Shown piece by piece: positions 33,888 through 42,407 of a stretch of 64,000 nt of DNA. Numbering within the stretch: the first letter of the stretch is position 1; every line of letters begins with the position of its first letter. The notes beneath the pieces are model-generated. The model was not told where the DNA came from. It saw only the letters and a list, made by a program, of their open reading frames with translations, and did no database searches. The position numbers and the translations under genes are program-made. The stretch comes from UBA2588 sp002339805 (GTDB lineage Bacteria; Chloroflexota; Dehalococcoidia; Lucifugimonadales; UBA3495). Location of the stretch: NCBI GenBank assembly GCA_045562555.1, contig JBJKVO010000002.1, positions 62,001 through 126,000 of the forward strand, read 5' to 3'.

Positions 33888-34919
33888 ATGCCAAGGAAAA
33901 CAACTAATACGAAAGCAAAGGTGGCTGATGACGTTGCCGCGGTGGCTGAGTCTTCTGAGTTAAACCAAGAACAATTATTGGAATTTTATGCTCAAATGGT
34001 TCTGATAAGAGAATTTGAAAAAGAAAGCGAGCGGCAGTATACGAGAGGTAATATCAAAGGGTTCCTCCATGTTTACAGTGGTGAAGAAGCGATCGCTGTT
34101 GGAGCAATTAATGTGCTACGTAATGATGATGTAGTTGTCACGCATTATCGGGATCACGGTCAAGCGTTGGTCAAAGGAATTGAGCCCAAACAAGCAATGG
34201 CTGAATTATTTGGAAAATCCACAGGGTGCAGTAAAGGTAAAGGCGGATCTATGCATCTGATTGACGCGGATAAAGGGTTTATGGGTGGGTATGCTATTGT
34301 AGGCGGCCAATTACCGCTAGCTACTGGTTTCGCCTTAGCTAGTCATTATAGGGATGATGACAAAGTTACGTTATGTTTTCTTGGTGACGGAGCCTTAAAT
34401 GAAGGTGAATTCCACGAGTGTCTTAATTTAGCTAAAGTATGGAATCTACCTATAATTTTTTTCTGTGAAAATAATTTGTATGGTATGGGTGCCCCCGCGA
34501 AAGATCATTTAGCTGCACCTGACAAAATATACAAAATGTCTGAAGCTTATGATATTCCAGGATTCCGGGTTGATGGTAACGATGTGCTTGAAGTTCATGA
34601 TCTTATGACGAAATTAGTAAAGCAGATTAGAGGGGGGGCTGGACCAGCTTTTGTCGAAGCGCAGACATATAGGATTCAGGGACATTCGATTGCGGATCCA
34701 GCTAATTACCGCCCAGAAGATGAAGTAAATGAGTGGAAACTTAAAGATCCGATTCCTTCTTTTAAAGACTGGTTACTTGCTAATGGGCATGCCACTCAAG
34801 ACATAATAGATCAAATGCATCAAACTGCTGAACAAGAAATAATTGAAGCTGCGGAGTTTGCTGAGCAAAGTCCGTTCCCTGCTGACGAAGAATTGTATAC
34901 AGGAGTTTATGCAGAATGA
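33888..34919 (+). CDS. pdhA: Pyruvate dehydrogenase E1 component, alpha subunit
   Basis: 343 residues of the heterotetrameric E1 alpha family, which decarboxylates pyruvate with ThDP. The ThDP-Mg motif begins GDGALNEGEFHE and ends with FCENN (about 163-195), and the substrate-site region HYRDHGQAL and SMHLID are present. The first 25 residues are an Ala/Lys/Thr-rich flexible extension. It starts 12 bases after lpd with GAGGGG ahead and overlaps pdhB by four bases. Confidence 0.92.
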   Translation: MPRKTTNTKAKVADDVAAVAESSELNQEQLLEFYAQMVLIREFEKESERQYTRGNIKGFLHVYSGEEAIAVGAINVLRNDDVVVTHYRDHGQALVKGIEPKQAMAELFGKSTGCSKGKGGSMHLIDADKGFMGGYAIVGGQLPLATGFALASHYRDDDKVTLCFLGDGALNEGEFHECLNLAKVWNLPIIFFCENNLYGMGAPAKDHLAAPDKIYKMSEAYDIPGFRVDGNDVLEVHDLMTKLVKQIRGGAGPAFVEAQTYRIQGHSIADPANYRPEDEVNEWKLKDPIPSFKDWLLANGHATQDIIDQMHQTAEQEIIEAAEFAEQSPFPADEELYTGVYAE

Positions 34920-35887
34920 GTACTGAAATGACCTATAGGCAAGCTATTTGCCAAGGTTTAACTGAAGCATTGGACGAAGATCCGAGGGCTTATCTTATGG
35001 GCGAGGATATTGGACCGTATGGAGGTGCATTCGCTGTTACTCAAGGGTTTTGGGAAAAATATGGTCCTAGGAGAATCAAAGATTCTCCTCTGTCAGAGTC
35101 CGCATTCGTAGGAGCAGGGATTGGGTCTGCAATGGCTGGGTTACGGCCAATAGTTGAGATAATGACAATAAATTTCAGTTTGCTTGCAATAGATCAAATA
35201 GTAAATCATGCAGCCAAAGTAAGATATATGTCTGGAGACCAATTCAGTGTGCCAATGATTATTAGGACTGTTACAGGAGCAGGAGCTTCAGTTGCAGCAA
35301 CACATTCACAATCTTTCGAGGGATGGTATGCCTCTGTACCCGGTCTGTATGTAGTAGTGCCATCCACCCCAGAAGATGCTTTAGGATTATTTAGATCATG
35401 TAGAGAATTGATGGATCCAGTGATGTTTGTCGAACATATATTATTGTATGGGTCACGAGGACAAGTATCAGAGGGAGTTAAAATTCCTTTAGGGAAAGCT
35501 GATATTAAAAAGGAAGGCTCTGACGTGACTATAATTAGTTATTCGAAAATGGTGCAAAATTCCCTGGAAGCGGCAGCGATGTTGGAAAATGATGGAATTA
35601 ATGCGGAAGTTGTTGACTTGAGGACTTTGAGGCCATTGGACGTTGAAACTATAATTAAATCAGTGAAAAAAACACATAGAGCGGTTGTAGTTGAAGAAAC
35701 CACAAAATTTGGTGGATTTGCAGGGGAAGTCGTTAGCATAATTCAACAAGAAGCATTCGATTACTTGGATGCTCCTGTAGAAAGAGTGGCAGGGGAAGAA
35801 GTTCCGATCCCATACTCTATGCCTTTAGAAAAATTAGCTATCCCTGACACACAAAGAATAGTATCCGCTGTAAAGAAATTGATCTGA
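34916..35887 (+). CDS. pdhB: Pyruvate dehydrogenase E1 component, beta subunit
   Basis: 323 residues, the partner of PdhA. MGEDIGPYGGAFAVT and the PLSESAFVGAGIGSAMAG block near 60-77 are typical E1-beta motifs; the ThDP-activating glutamate lies within the latter. The C-terminal transketolase domain includes VVVEETTKFGG. It overlaps pdhA by four bases, as expected for a stoichiometric heterotetramer. Branched-chain 2-oxoacid specificity cannot be strictly excluded by sequence alone. Confidence 0.92.
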   Translation: MSTEMTYRQAICQGLTEALDEDPRAYLMGEDIGPYGGAFAVTQGFWEKYGPRRIKDSPLSESAFVGAGIGSAMAGLRPIVEIMTINFSLLAIDQIVNHAAKVRYMSGDQFSVPMIIRTVTGAGASVAATHSQSFEGWYASVPGLYVVVPSTPEDALGLFRSCRELMDPVMFVEHILLYGSRGQVSEGVKIPLGKADIKKEGSDVTIISYSKMVQNSLEAAAMLENDGINAEVVDLRTLRPLDVETIIKSVKKTHRAVVVEETTKFGGFAGEVVSIIQQEAFDYLDAPVERVAGEEVPIPYSMPLEKLAIPDTQRIVSAVKKLI

Positions 35888-35913
35888 GAAGTCGAAATGA
35901 CTAAGGAGGAATA

Positions 35914-37179
35914 TTGGCTACTACGATTGTAATGCCTCAAATGGGTTACGACATGAGAGAAGGTACCGTTGTTAAATGGTACAAGAATGAAGGTGAACAA
36001 GTAGACCGCGGTGAGATCATAGCGGACATTCAAACAGATAAAGCAACAGTAGAGTTTGAAGCATATGTGGGAGGCGTACTGGGTAAGATTTATGCTGCCG
36101 AAGGTGTTGCTATACCAGTAGGCGAAACAATCGCAGTTATAACCGAACCTGGCGAAGACGTCCCTGTGGAAGAAAACGAATCAGTAACTAGTTCTGTGGA
36201 ATCCTCAGAAACCCTATCTACTTCCGAACCAGATAAAGATAACGCTGATTCCTCATCTATTCCAGGATCAGAGAATAGTACCCCTGTATCCTCGCTATCT
36301 ACGGAAGAGCATGCCTCTCCTGTGGAAGGTGTTCGGGCTTCTCCTCTGGCAAGGCGCTTAGCTAAAGAGAGAGGGATTGATCTTAGTACTGTGAACGGGT
36401 CTGGACCTGGGGGAAGGATAGTCGAAAAAGACATCGATGGTTATAACGGAGCTCCTGTGGTTGTAGCATCAGGCATAAATATTACTCAAGCCGACGCAGT
36501 GACTACCGAGCCATTATCATCTATGCGTCAAGCGATAGCCCGAGTTACTGTAGGTAGTAAAACAACAGCTCCTCACTTTTATGTTACGAGTGAAATCGAT
36601 ATGCTAAAAGCGGTTGCATTCCGACAGGAAATAAACGATGTGCTCACAGACGGCACTAGAGTGAGCATAAACGATTTAATAATCAAAGCCGCAGCTTTGG
36701 CATTGAAGAAATTTCCCAAGTTCAACGCATTCTTTAAAGATAATACTCTGGAATTTCATTCCAGCATGAACATTGGAATAGCCATCGCATTGCCGTCTGG
36801 ATTGATGGTTCCTGGTATCAATAATTGTGAACTCAGAACATTATCCGATATAGCTAAGGCCAGTTCTGACTTGATATCCAGAGCGAATGAAGACAACCTT
36901 ACAAATGAAGAATATACGGCTACCACTTTTAGTATAAGTAATTTGGGAATGTTTGATGTCGAAAGCTTTTCTGCAATTATATTCCCTCCCCATGCAGCAG
37001 TATTAGCAGTAGGGTCTGTTAAAGACCAACCTGTTGTTAGAAATGGCGAACTAGGCATTTCTAAAATCATGAAAGCAACATTATCAGTGGACCATAGGGT
37101 TGCTGACGGAGCTGAAGCCGCCGAATTTCTTGTGGAGATAAAATCTCTCCTGGAAAGTCCGGTATTGTTAGTAGTTTAA
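35914..37179 (+). CDS. pdhC: Dihydrolipoamide acetyltransferase (E2)
   Basis: 421 residues with one N-terminal lipoyl domain (1-80, lipoyl Lys43 in TDKA), an Asp/Ser/Glu-rich linker (about 85-135), an E3-binding domain (about 141-174, starting RASPLARRLA), and a C-terminal catalytic domain ending with DHRVADG (His394) near 393-399. It transfers the acetyl group to CoA. TTG start with AGGAGG five bases ahead. Completes the operon with lpd, pdhA and pdhB. Confidence 0.93.
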   Translation: MATTIVMPQMGYDMREGTVVKWYKNEGEQVDRGEIIADIQTDKATVEFEAYVGGVLGKIYAAEGVAIPVGETIAVITEPGEDVPVEENESVTSSVESSETLSTSEPDKDNADSSSIPGSENSTPVSSLSTEEHASPVEGVRASPLARRLAKERGIDLSTVNGSGPGGRIVEKDIDGYNGAPVVVASGINITQADAVTTEPLSSMRQAIARVTVGSKTTAPHFYVTSEIDMLKAVAFRQEINDVLTDGTRVSINDLIIKAAALALKKFPKFNAFFKDNTLEFHSSMNIGIAIALPSGLMVPGINNCELRTLSDIAKASSDLISRANEDNLTNEEYTATTFSISNLGMFDVESFSAIIFPPHAAVLAVGSVKDQPVVRNGELGISKIMKATLSVDHRVADGAEAAEFLVEIKSLLESPVLLVV

Positions 37180-37191
37180 GAGGTAATAAAA

Positions 37192-38829
37192 ATGGTGAAA
37201 GTTAGTGGCGCTAGAGCAATAATAGAATCTCTTAAATTACATAATGTTGACACAATTTTTGGGATCATATCGATACACACTTTGGACTTGTACGACATAT
37301 TAGCCTCTGAACAAGATCAAGTAAGATTTATAGGTGGAAGGCAAGAACTAGGTGTTGGATTCATGGCAGATGGATATGCGAGAGTGAGTGGTAAACCAGG
37401 CATATTGCTCACCAGTACAGGCCCAGGAGCTGCTGACTCTATTGGAGCAGTAGGTGAAGCTTATTTTTCTGCATCGCCTGTGTTGGAGATTACTACCAAT
37501 GTGGAGCAAGAATTCATGGGTAAAGGAATGTTACCTACCCATGATGTGAAAGATCAGTCTGCTATGTTTAGTGCAGTAACAGACTGGAATACTAATATAG
37601 GTCAAGTAGATGCAATTCCAGACCATTTTGTAGAGGCTTTCCAGAGATTTGCGTCAAAGAGGCCAAGGCCGATTGAATTAGAATTGCCCACCGATCTTTT
37701 AGCCATTGAATCAGATGTTGAACTGCTGCCTCCAGTAGAACCGGATATTCCTAAGGCCACCAGCCAGCAAATAGAACATCTAACAGCTATGTTGAAACAA
37801 TCAAAGCGCCCAGTGATATTTGTTGGAGAAGAAATGCAAATGATGGGTGGTTCCGAAGATCTTATTCAATTTGCTGAAAAACATGGGATACCTGTAGTCA
37901 CTGGTGACGGAGCTAAAGGAACCTTCCCAGAAAACCATCCACTTTCTCTCGGACAAGCTATTGGTAAAAGAATATGGGGAGAAAATCCTCTATTGGAATG
38001 GTTAGGGACTTGCGATTTTGGATTAGTACTGGGAGCGTCTTTGCCGTATAGATCAACTGCGGGAATTGGCTTGCAGATGCCAAACAAGTTTGTTCACGTT
38101 TTACTTGATGACTCAATCATTGATAAAAACTACCAATCAGATCTTTCTGTAATTGGTAACTCTCAGGCAGTTCTTGCACAAATATCGGATAACTTGGGAG
38201 ATTATGTGCATAATTCAAGTTCTGAGTACAAACAAGAAATTTTGGACATGAAACAGGAAATTCAATCAACGCTGAAGTCGACCTGGGGTAATGAATTGCG
38301 GACATGGCAGGCAATCCGAGAAAGCTTGCCCGAAGACACAATATTTAGCCTCGACCCTACTGTCCCAGCTAGCAGGGCTTCGAGATGTTTAGAGATTAAT
38401 AGTCCTAGAACATTTATGTATCCCCATGGTTGGTTAGGGCTGGGTTTTGCTTTCCCTGCCGCGCTTGGTGCGAAAGTGGCGAAACCAGAAACACCTGTAG
38501 TTTGCGTTACAGGAGACGGAGGATTCCAATACAACTTACAAGAGTTAGCTACTGCCAAGCAGTACGGACTAAACCCTATCGTCTTGATGTTTAATGATAA
38601 CGCATGGGGAGTATTAAAAGATTATCAAAAACAAAGATTTGATAGCAGATTTTTCGCTACTGATTTGGTCAATCCAGATTTTTCGAAACTTTTTGACTCG
38701 TATGGATTTGATTCATTTGTTGTAGATAATGTTAATGATTTGAAGCAGGCTTTGAAAAAGGCTGTTAATTCCCAAGAATTGACTTTAATAGAGGTTAAGA
38801 TTCCTAACGGGTTTGCTGAATTTGTGTAG
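37192..38829 (+). CDS. ThDP-dependent decarboxylase/acetolactate-synthase-like enzyme
   Basis: 545 residues of the acetolactate-synthase/benzoylformate-decarboxylase superfamily. The cofactor-activating glutamate is in GRQELGVG (about residue 50), the alpha-domain follows in STGPGAADS, and the ThDP-Mg motif GDGGFQYNLQEL ending with FNDNAWG is near 440-470. It sits 12 bases after pdhC with GAGG ahead, so it is likely co-transcribed with pyruvate dehydrogenase, but a regulatory subunit (IlvN) is absent. A 2-oxoacid decarboxylase, sulfoacetaldehyde acetyltransferase-like or oxalyl-CoA-type activity remain open. Confidence 0.85.
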   Translation: MVKVSGARAIIESLKLHNVDTIFGIISIHTLDLYDILASEQDQVRFIGGRQELGVGFMADGYARVSGKPGILLTSTGPGAADSIGAVGEAYFSASPVLEITTNVEQEFMGKGMLPTHDVKDQSAMFSAVTDWNTNIGQVDAIPDHFVEAFQRFASKRPRPIELELPTDLLAIESDVELLPPVEPDIPKATSQQIEHLTAMLKQSKRPVIFVGEEMQMMGGSEDLIQFAEKHGIPVVTGDGAKGTFPENHPLSLGQAIGKRIWGENPLLEWLGTCDFGLVLGASLPYRSTAGIGLQMPNKFVHVLLDDSIIDKNYQSDLSVIGNSQAVLAQISDNLGDYVHNSSSEYKQEILDMKQEIQSTLKSTWGNELRTWQAIRESLPEDTIFSLDPTVPASRASRCLEINSPRTFMYPHGWLGLGFAFPAALGAKVAKPETPVVCVTGDGGFQYNLQELATAKQYGLNPIVLMFNDNAWGVLKDYQKQRFDSRFFATDLVNPDFSKLFDSYGFDSFVVDNVNDLKQALKKAVNSQELTLIEVKIPNGFAEFV

Positions 38830-38881
38830 TACTTATGGCTGCATTTAACCAAAAGTTTGAGAAGAAGGTATATTTAACGGA

Positions 38882-39520
38882 ATGAGCAGAGTTCAACTAG
38901 TCAGTGTGACTCCCGACGCGGAGAAGATAATGGGCTATGTAGCACGGGTAAGTAATCCTGCGAATCAGGATAATCCTAAAGTTTCAGGGCTTTTATCGTA
39001 TTGTATCAAACACGGTCACTGGAGCGTTTGTGAGCAAGCACATATGACACTTGAGATTAATACCTCCAGAGGAATCGCAGCTCAAATTTTGCGTCATAGG
39101 TCTTTTACATATCAGGAATTTTCACAGCGTTATGCTGATTCTTCTGTACTAAGTGAAGAAATTCCGTTGCCGGAACTCCGCAGGCAAGATACTAAAAATC
39201 GTCAGAATAGCATTGATGATGTTGAATCTTCTGTCAAAGAAGAGTTTCAGTCCAAAATTCAAAAACACTTTGATCAAGGCATGAAATTATATAAAGAAAT
39301 GCTTGAACAAGGTATTGCGAAAGAATGTGCTCGGTTTGTGTTGCCACTCGCCACTCCTACAAAAATTTACATGACCGGATCAGTTCGGTCGTGGATTCAT
39401 TATATTGAGCTACGTGCTGGAAATGGTACACAGAAGGAACATATGGATGTCGCTGAGGATTGTAAGAATATATTTCGTGATCAATTCCCAATAGTATCAG
39501 AGGCTTTAGGGTGGGTTTGA
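38882..39520 (+). CDS. thyX: Flavin-dependent thymidylate synthase
   Basis: 212 residues converting dUMP to dTMP using FAD, NADPH and methylenetetrahydrofolate. The ThyX motif RHR-x-x-S/T-x-x-E-x-S-x-RY is at about 71-84 (RHRSFTYQEFSQRY). The conserved serine of the standard motif is threonine here. A -10-like TATATT lies seven bases before the ATG without a Shine-Dalgarno sequence, again suggesting a leaderless mRNA. Single-gene unit; thyA is not in the window. Confidence 0.92.
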   Translation: MSRVQLVSVTPDAEKIMGYVARVSNPANQDNPKVSGLLSYCIKHGHWSVCEQAHMTLEINTSRGIAAQILRHRSFTYQEFSQRYADSSVLSEEIPLPELRRQDTKNRQNSIDDVESSVKEEFQSKIQKHFDQGMKLYKEMLEQGIAKECARFVLPLATPTKIYMTGSVRSWIHYIELRAGNGTQKEHMDVAEDCKNIFRDQFPIVSEALGWV

Positions 39521-39595
39521 ATAAAGCGAGAATTTGTTGTTAAAACAACTCTTTGGAAAGTTTCGTTCTTCGTAAGTCTTCACGCCATATGCTAA

Positions 39596-40837
39596 TCATT
39601 TAATGTTTCTTAATGACTTGGCTAATAGTAAATATAGGAACCCAATTGCTCCTGCAAGTCCAGCTACATAAAATAAAGCCTGGCCAACATTTATGTAATT
39701 GAATAGGATTCCAAGTACAAGAATGGCAATTGCAGTAAATCCATTGTCAAAGTTATATATGCTAGTCACGCGTCCTCGTAGGTCGTCAGGAACTATTTCT
39801 TGAATAAGTGTGTTAGCTCCGACTCTTATATTAGTTTGGCATATCCCTAATATAAGAAACATAATATAAGCAACTATAATCAAGTTTGATAGAGACATAG
39901 CTGATATAGCAATACAACCGACTATTAAAGCCAGGATTATAGTGAGTCCTTTTTTTAAAGGAAAATCTTTAGATGCCAGGTAAAAGCTTGTGCTTACTCC
40001 TCCTAGCCCCATTATTGCTAACAATGTTCCTCCAACAGCAGGCCCTTCATTAAGAACTGATGACACATATATAGGCAGAATGAAAACTAGCGGCTGGAAT
40101 ATACATGTTGGAACGAAGCTAATGGTGATGGCTTGAGCCAAAGCTCTATTTTTACTTATATATTCTATTCCAGAATACAGATCTTTAAATACGGAAACTT
40201 TTTTCTGTGTAGGCTTATTCCCATAGGGGGTCTGCATTCTCAACATAGACAGAGTTATCCCAAGATAACATAACGCTTCAATGTAAAAATTCCATTTGAA
40301 ACCTACCAGGTAGATCAGCATGCCTCCTGCAGCCGGCGCTACTAACCTTGCCGTAGTTCTGGTAAGTGCATTGAGAGCAGTTGCATTACGTAAACTTTCC
40401 AATGGCACTACGTTAGCGACCAAGGACTGCCGTACAGGTCTAATAATGGATACACTAATGCCAGTTATTCCTACGTACACAAAAAGATGCCACGGCTGAA
40501 GAGGTCCCGAGACACCGGAGCTTGTAAAGTCAGACACAGATACTAGGATAGCAAATGATACTGCAAGCACAGCCATCATTGTTTGAGTTATTTTGATTAA
40601 TGATCTCCGATCGAACTTGTCCGCTAATACTCCTGCCCAAGGTCCTATAAGGAATACAGGTAAAGTTCTTAGAGCTAATACTGCTCCTGTGATCACTGTA
40701 TCACCATCTGTGATTTCTAGGATCAACCACCCAACCGTCAGTATTTGGAGCCAATCCGCGGCGTTAACACATAAATTACCAAACCAGAGAAGCCTGAAGT
40801 TTTGAAATTTAAGGGAATCGAAGGTTTGGAATTTCAT
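39596..40837 (-). CDS. MFS transporter (MFS_3-like)
   Basis: 413 residues with twelve predicted transmembrane helices. The loop GVLADKFDRRSLIK and the second-half DLRGRVTSIYNF mark the same MFS_3 group as the transporter at 24.5-25.7 kb. It starts six bases after the stop of the 35-residue zinc-ribbon gene, so it belongs to the PrpD-STAND operon. The substrate is unknown; efflux is the common role of this group. Confidence 0.85.
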   Translation of the reverse strand: MKFQTFDSLKFQNFRLLWFGNLCVNAADWLQILTVGWLILEITDGDTVITGAVLALRTLPVFLIGPWAGVLADKFDRRSLIKITQTMMAVLAVSFAILVSVSDFTSSGVSGPLQPWHLFVYVGITGISVSIIRPVRQSLVANVVPLESLRNATALNALTRTTARLVAPAAGGMLIYLVGFKWNFYIEALCYLGITLSMLRMQTPYGNKPTQKKVSVFKDLYSGIEYISKNRALAQAITISFVPTCIFQPLVFILPIYVSSVLNEGPAVGGTLLAIMGLGGVSTSFYLASKDFPLKKGLTIILALIVGCIAISAMSLSNLIIVAYIMFLILGICQTNIRVGANTLIQEIVPDDLRGRVTSIYNFDNGFTAIAILVLGILFNYINVGQALFYVAGLAGAIGFLYLLLAKSLRNIK

Positions 40838-40843
40838 TTTAGC

Positions 40844-40951
40844 TTATGGATCTGAACAATCTCTGGTGAATCCACAATTAGGACAGCGAATTTTACATTT
40901 GTTTTCATTCATTTCAAAACCGCATATTTCACATGTTAAATCATAGAGCAT
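40844..40951 (-). CDS. 35-residue zinc-ribbon microprotein
   Basis: A very short but credible gene. The protein begins MLYDLTCEICGFEM and continues with CKIRCPNCGFTRDC, giving two CxxC knuckles (C7/C10 and C23/C26) plus C19 and C32, the pattern of a rubredoxin-like zinc ribbon. The ATG at 40951 has GGAA eight bases ahead; an in-frame TTG 10 codons upstream is an alternative that adds LRKINIGNKE. It lies between PrpD (70 bases) and the MFS gene (six bases) and is co-directional with both. Possible role: a small metal-binding accessory protein. Confidence 0.6.
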   Translation of the reverse strand: MLYDLTCEICGFEMNENKCKIRCPNCGFTRDCSDP

Positions 40952-41021
40952 TTCTTTGTTTCCGATGTTAATTTTACGCAATTGTAATCTATACGGAGCT
41001 TGTGAATAATAGTTTAGAAAC

Positions 41022-42407
41022 CTAATTTGTACCAGTTGTTACATCTACGGAATTAAATAAAGGGGTGATAGACGCCGCATGGTCAATGTCCATAAGTAGA
41101 TCTAAGGTGGTTTCACGTCGTTGTTTAGATAATAGGGCACCTGAAAGGTTTGAAAATTTATTCTGCAGATCAGTGTCAGTGAAAGGATTTTGTGGGTGTC
41201 CTTTAGGATATGCGGTTTGACCTGTATGAATGGAACCTGATTGTGTTGTTATGTCTATTCTGCAATTATATTGTGACGGGTAAAGATTGCTAAAATCAGA
41301 ATTTTCAACAATATTTGTTTTTGTTATCAAGGTCTTGATAATTGTACGTTTAATATTTGTTTCAGTGAAAGTTTCAGGATTAACAGTACCATCACTTAGC
41401 GCAGATGCTACTAAAAAAGGAATACTATGATCAGCTGTTTCTCTGGTCGAAGGAGCCCATTTCTCAGGTTCTGTTTCTGGCGTGCTAACGCCTCCTTGTT
41501 GATAGGACTGTATGGCAATTGTTTTGATGTCGTCGACAATTACTTCTGAAGATAATTTACATGCTAGTCCAATAGGAGCCTGAGTGTGTATTTGTGAAGG
41601 ATAGAATTTAAATATGTTGTCACATATTTTATGCTTATCCAATTGAGGTTCTAGTTTCTCAATCTGTACGTTGTTATCGCACCCCAATTGTTCCCAAAGG
41701 CCTCTTGGTCCATCGAAAGGGCGCTCAGGGGATGTCATTCCTTCTTTTGCTAACAAGGCTGCAAATATTCCAGATTTTACCGCTGCTGCAGTAGCGCATC
41801 CTTTCCACATAGATAATTCTCCCATGCGTGTTGCCCCCATAGGTAAATTAGGAACGATTGATAATGATAACGCATTGATGATTTGTGGTTTAGAAAGTTT
41901 TAGTAGTTTAGCAGCAATACTTGCAGCACTCAGGCCTATAAATATACCTTGATCCCATCCTGATTTACTAACTACAACTTGGTCCGATAGTTTGGTGAAA
42001 ATTTCATACCCTATCACTATAGATTCGATAAGGTCTTTACCAGTATTATTGAGAGCCTCGGTTAAAGTGAGGGCAGCGGCTATCATGTCACTAGGGTGCC
42101 CACCTCCGGGTGAAAAGTAAGAGTCATTACAGTCTAAATATCTGATCATGGCTGCGTTCGCAAATGCCGCCATGTCAGGAGTGCTGGTTCTAGATTCTCC
42201 TAATATTCGCGATGGTAAATCAGTGCTACTTACAGTATGAGCCAGCTTACGCGCGATCTCTCCAGGAGGTGAAGTGTATCCTCCGATGGCACACGCTAGA
42301 GTATCGAGAAGTGTATTTTTGGTATGTTGGATTGTTTTGTTAGATAGGCAATCAAATGACGTATCAATAATGAAATCAGCAAGTATTGAACTTGTTGCAT
42401 CACTCAT
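41022..42407 (-). CDS. MmgE/PrpD-family protein
   Basis: 461 residues of the 2-methylcitrate dehydratase/immune-responsive-gene superfamily. Recognisable parts are the N-terminal LLDTLACAIGG, a RYLDCNDSYFSPGGGHPSDMI block near 90-110 and the GCATAAAVKSG region near 205. Without other methylcitrate-cycle genes, a dehydratase or decarboxylase on another tricarboxylate is possible. The start overlaps the end of the STAND gene by eight bases. A second, distant paralogue of the same length lies at 58.5-59.9 kb. Confidence 0.85.
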   Translation of the reverse strand: MSDATSSILADFIIDTSFDCLSNKTIQHTKNTLLDTLACAIGGYTSPPGEIARKLAHTVSSTDLPSRILGESRTSTPDMAAFANAAMIRYLDCNDSYFSPGGGHPSDMIAAALTLTEALNNTGKDLIESIVIGYEIFTKLSDQVVVSKSGWDQGIFIGLSAASIAAKLLKLSKPQIINALSLSIVPNLPMGATRMGELSMWKGCATAAAVKSGIFAALLAKEGMTSPERPFDGPRGLWEQLGCDNNVQIEKLEPQLDKHKICDNIFKFYPSQIHTQAPIGLACKLSSEVIVDDIKTIAIQSYQQGGVSTPETEPEKWAPSTRETADHSIPFLVASALSDGTVNPETFTETNIKRTIIKTLITKTNIVENSDFSNLYPSQYNCRIDITTQSGSIHTGQTAYPKGHPQNPFTDTDLQNKFSNLSGALLSKQRRETTLDLLMDIDHAASITPLFNSVDVTTGTN

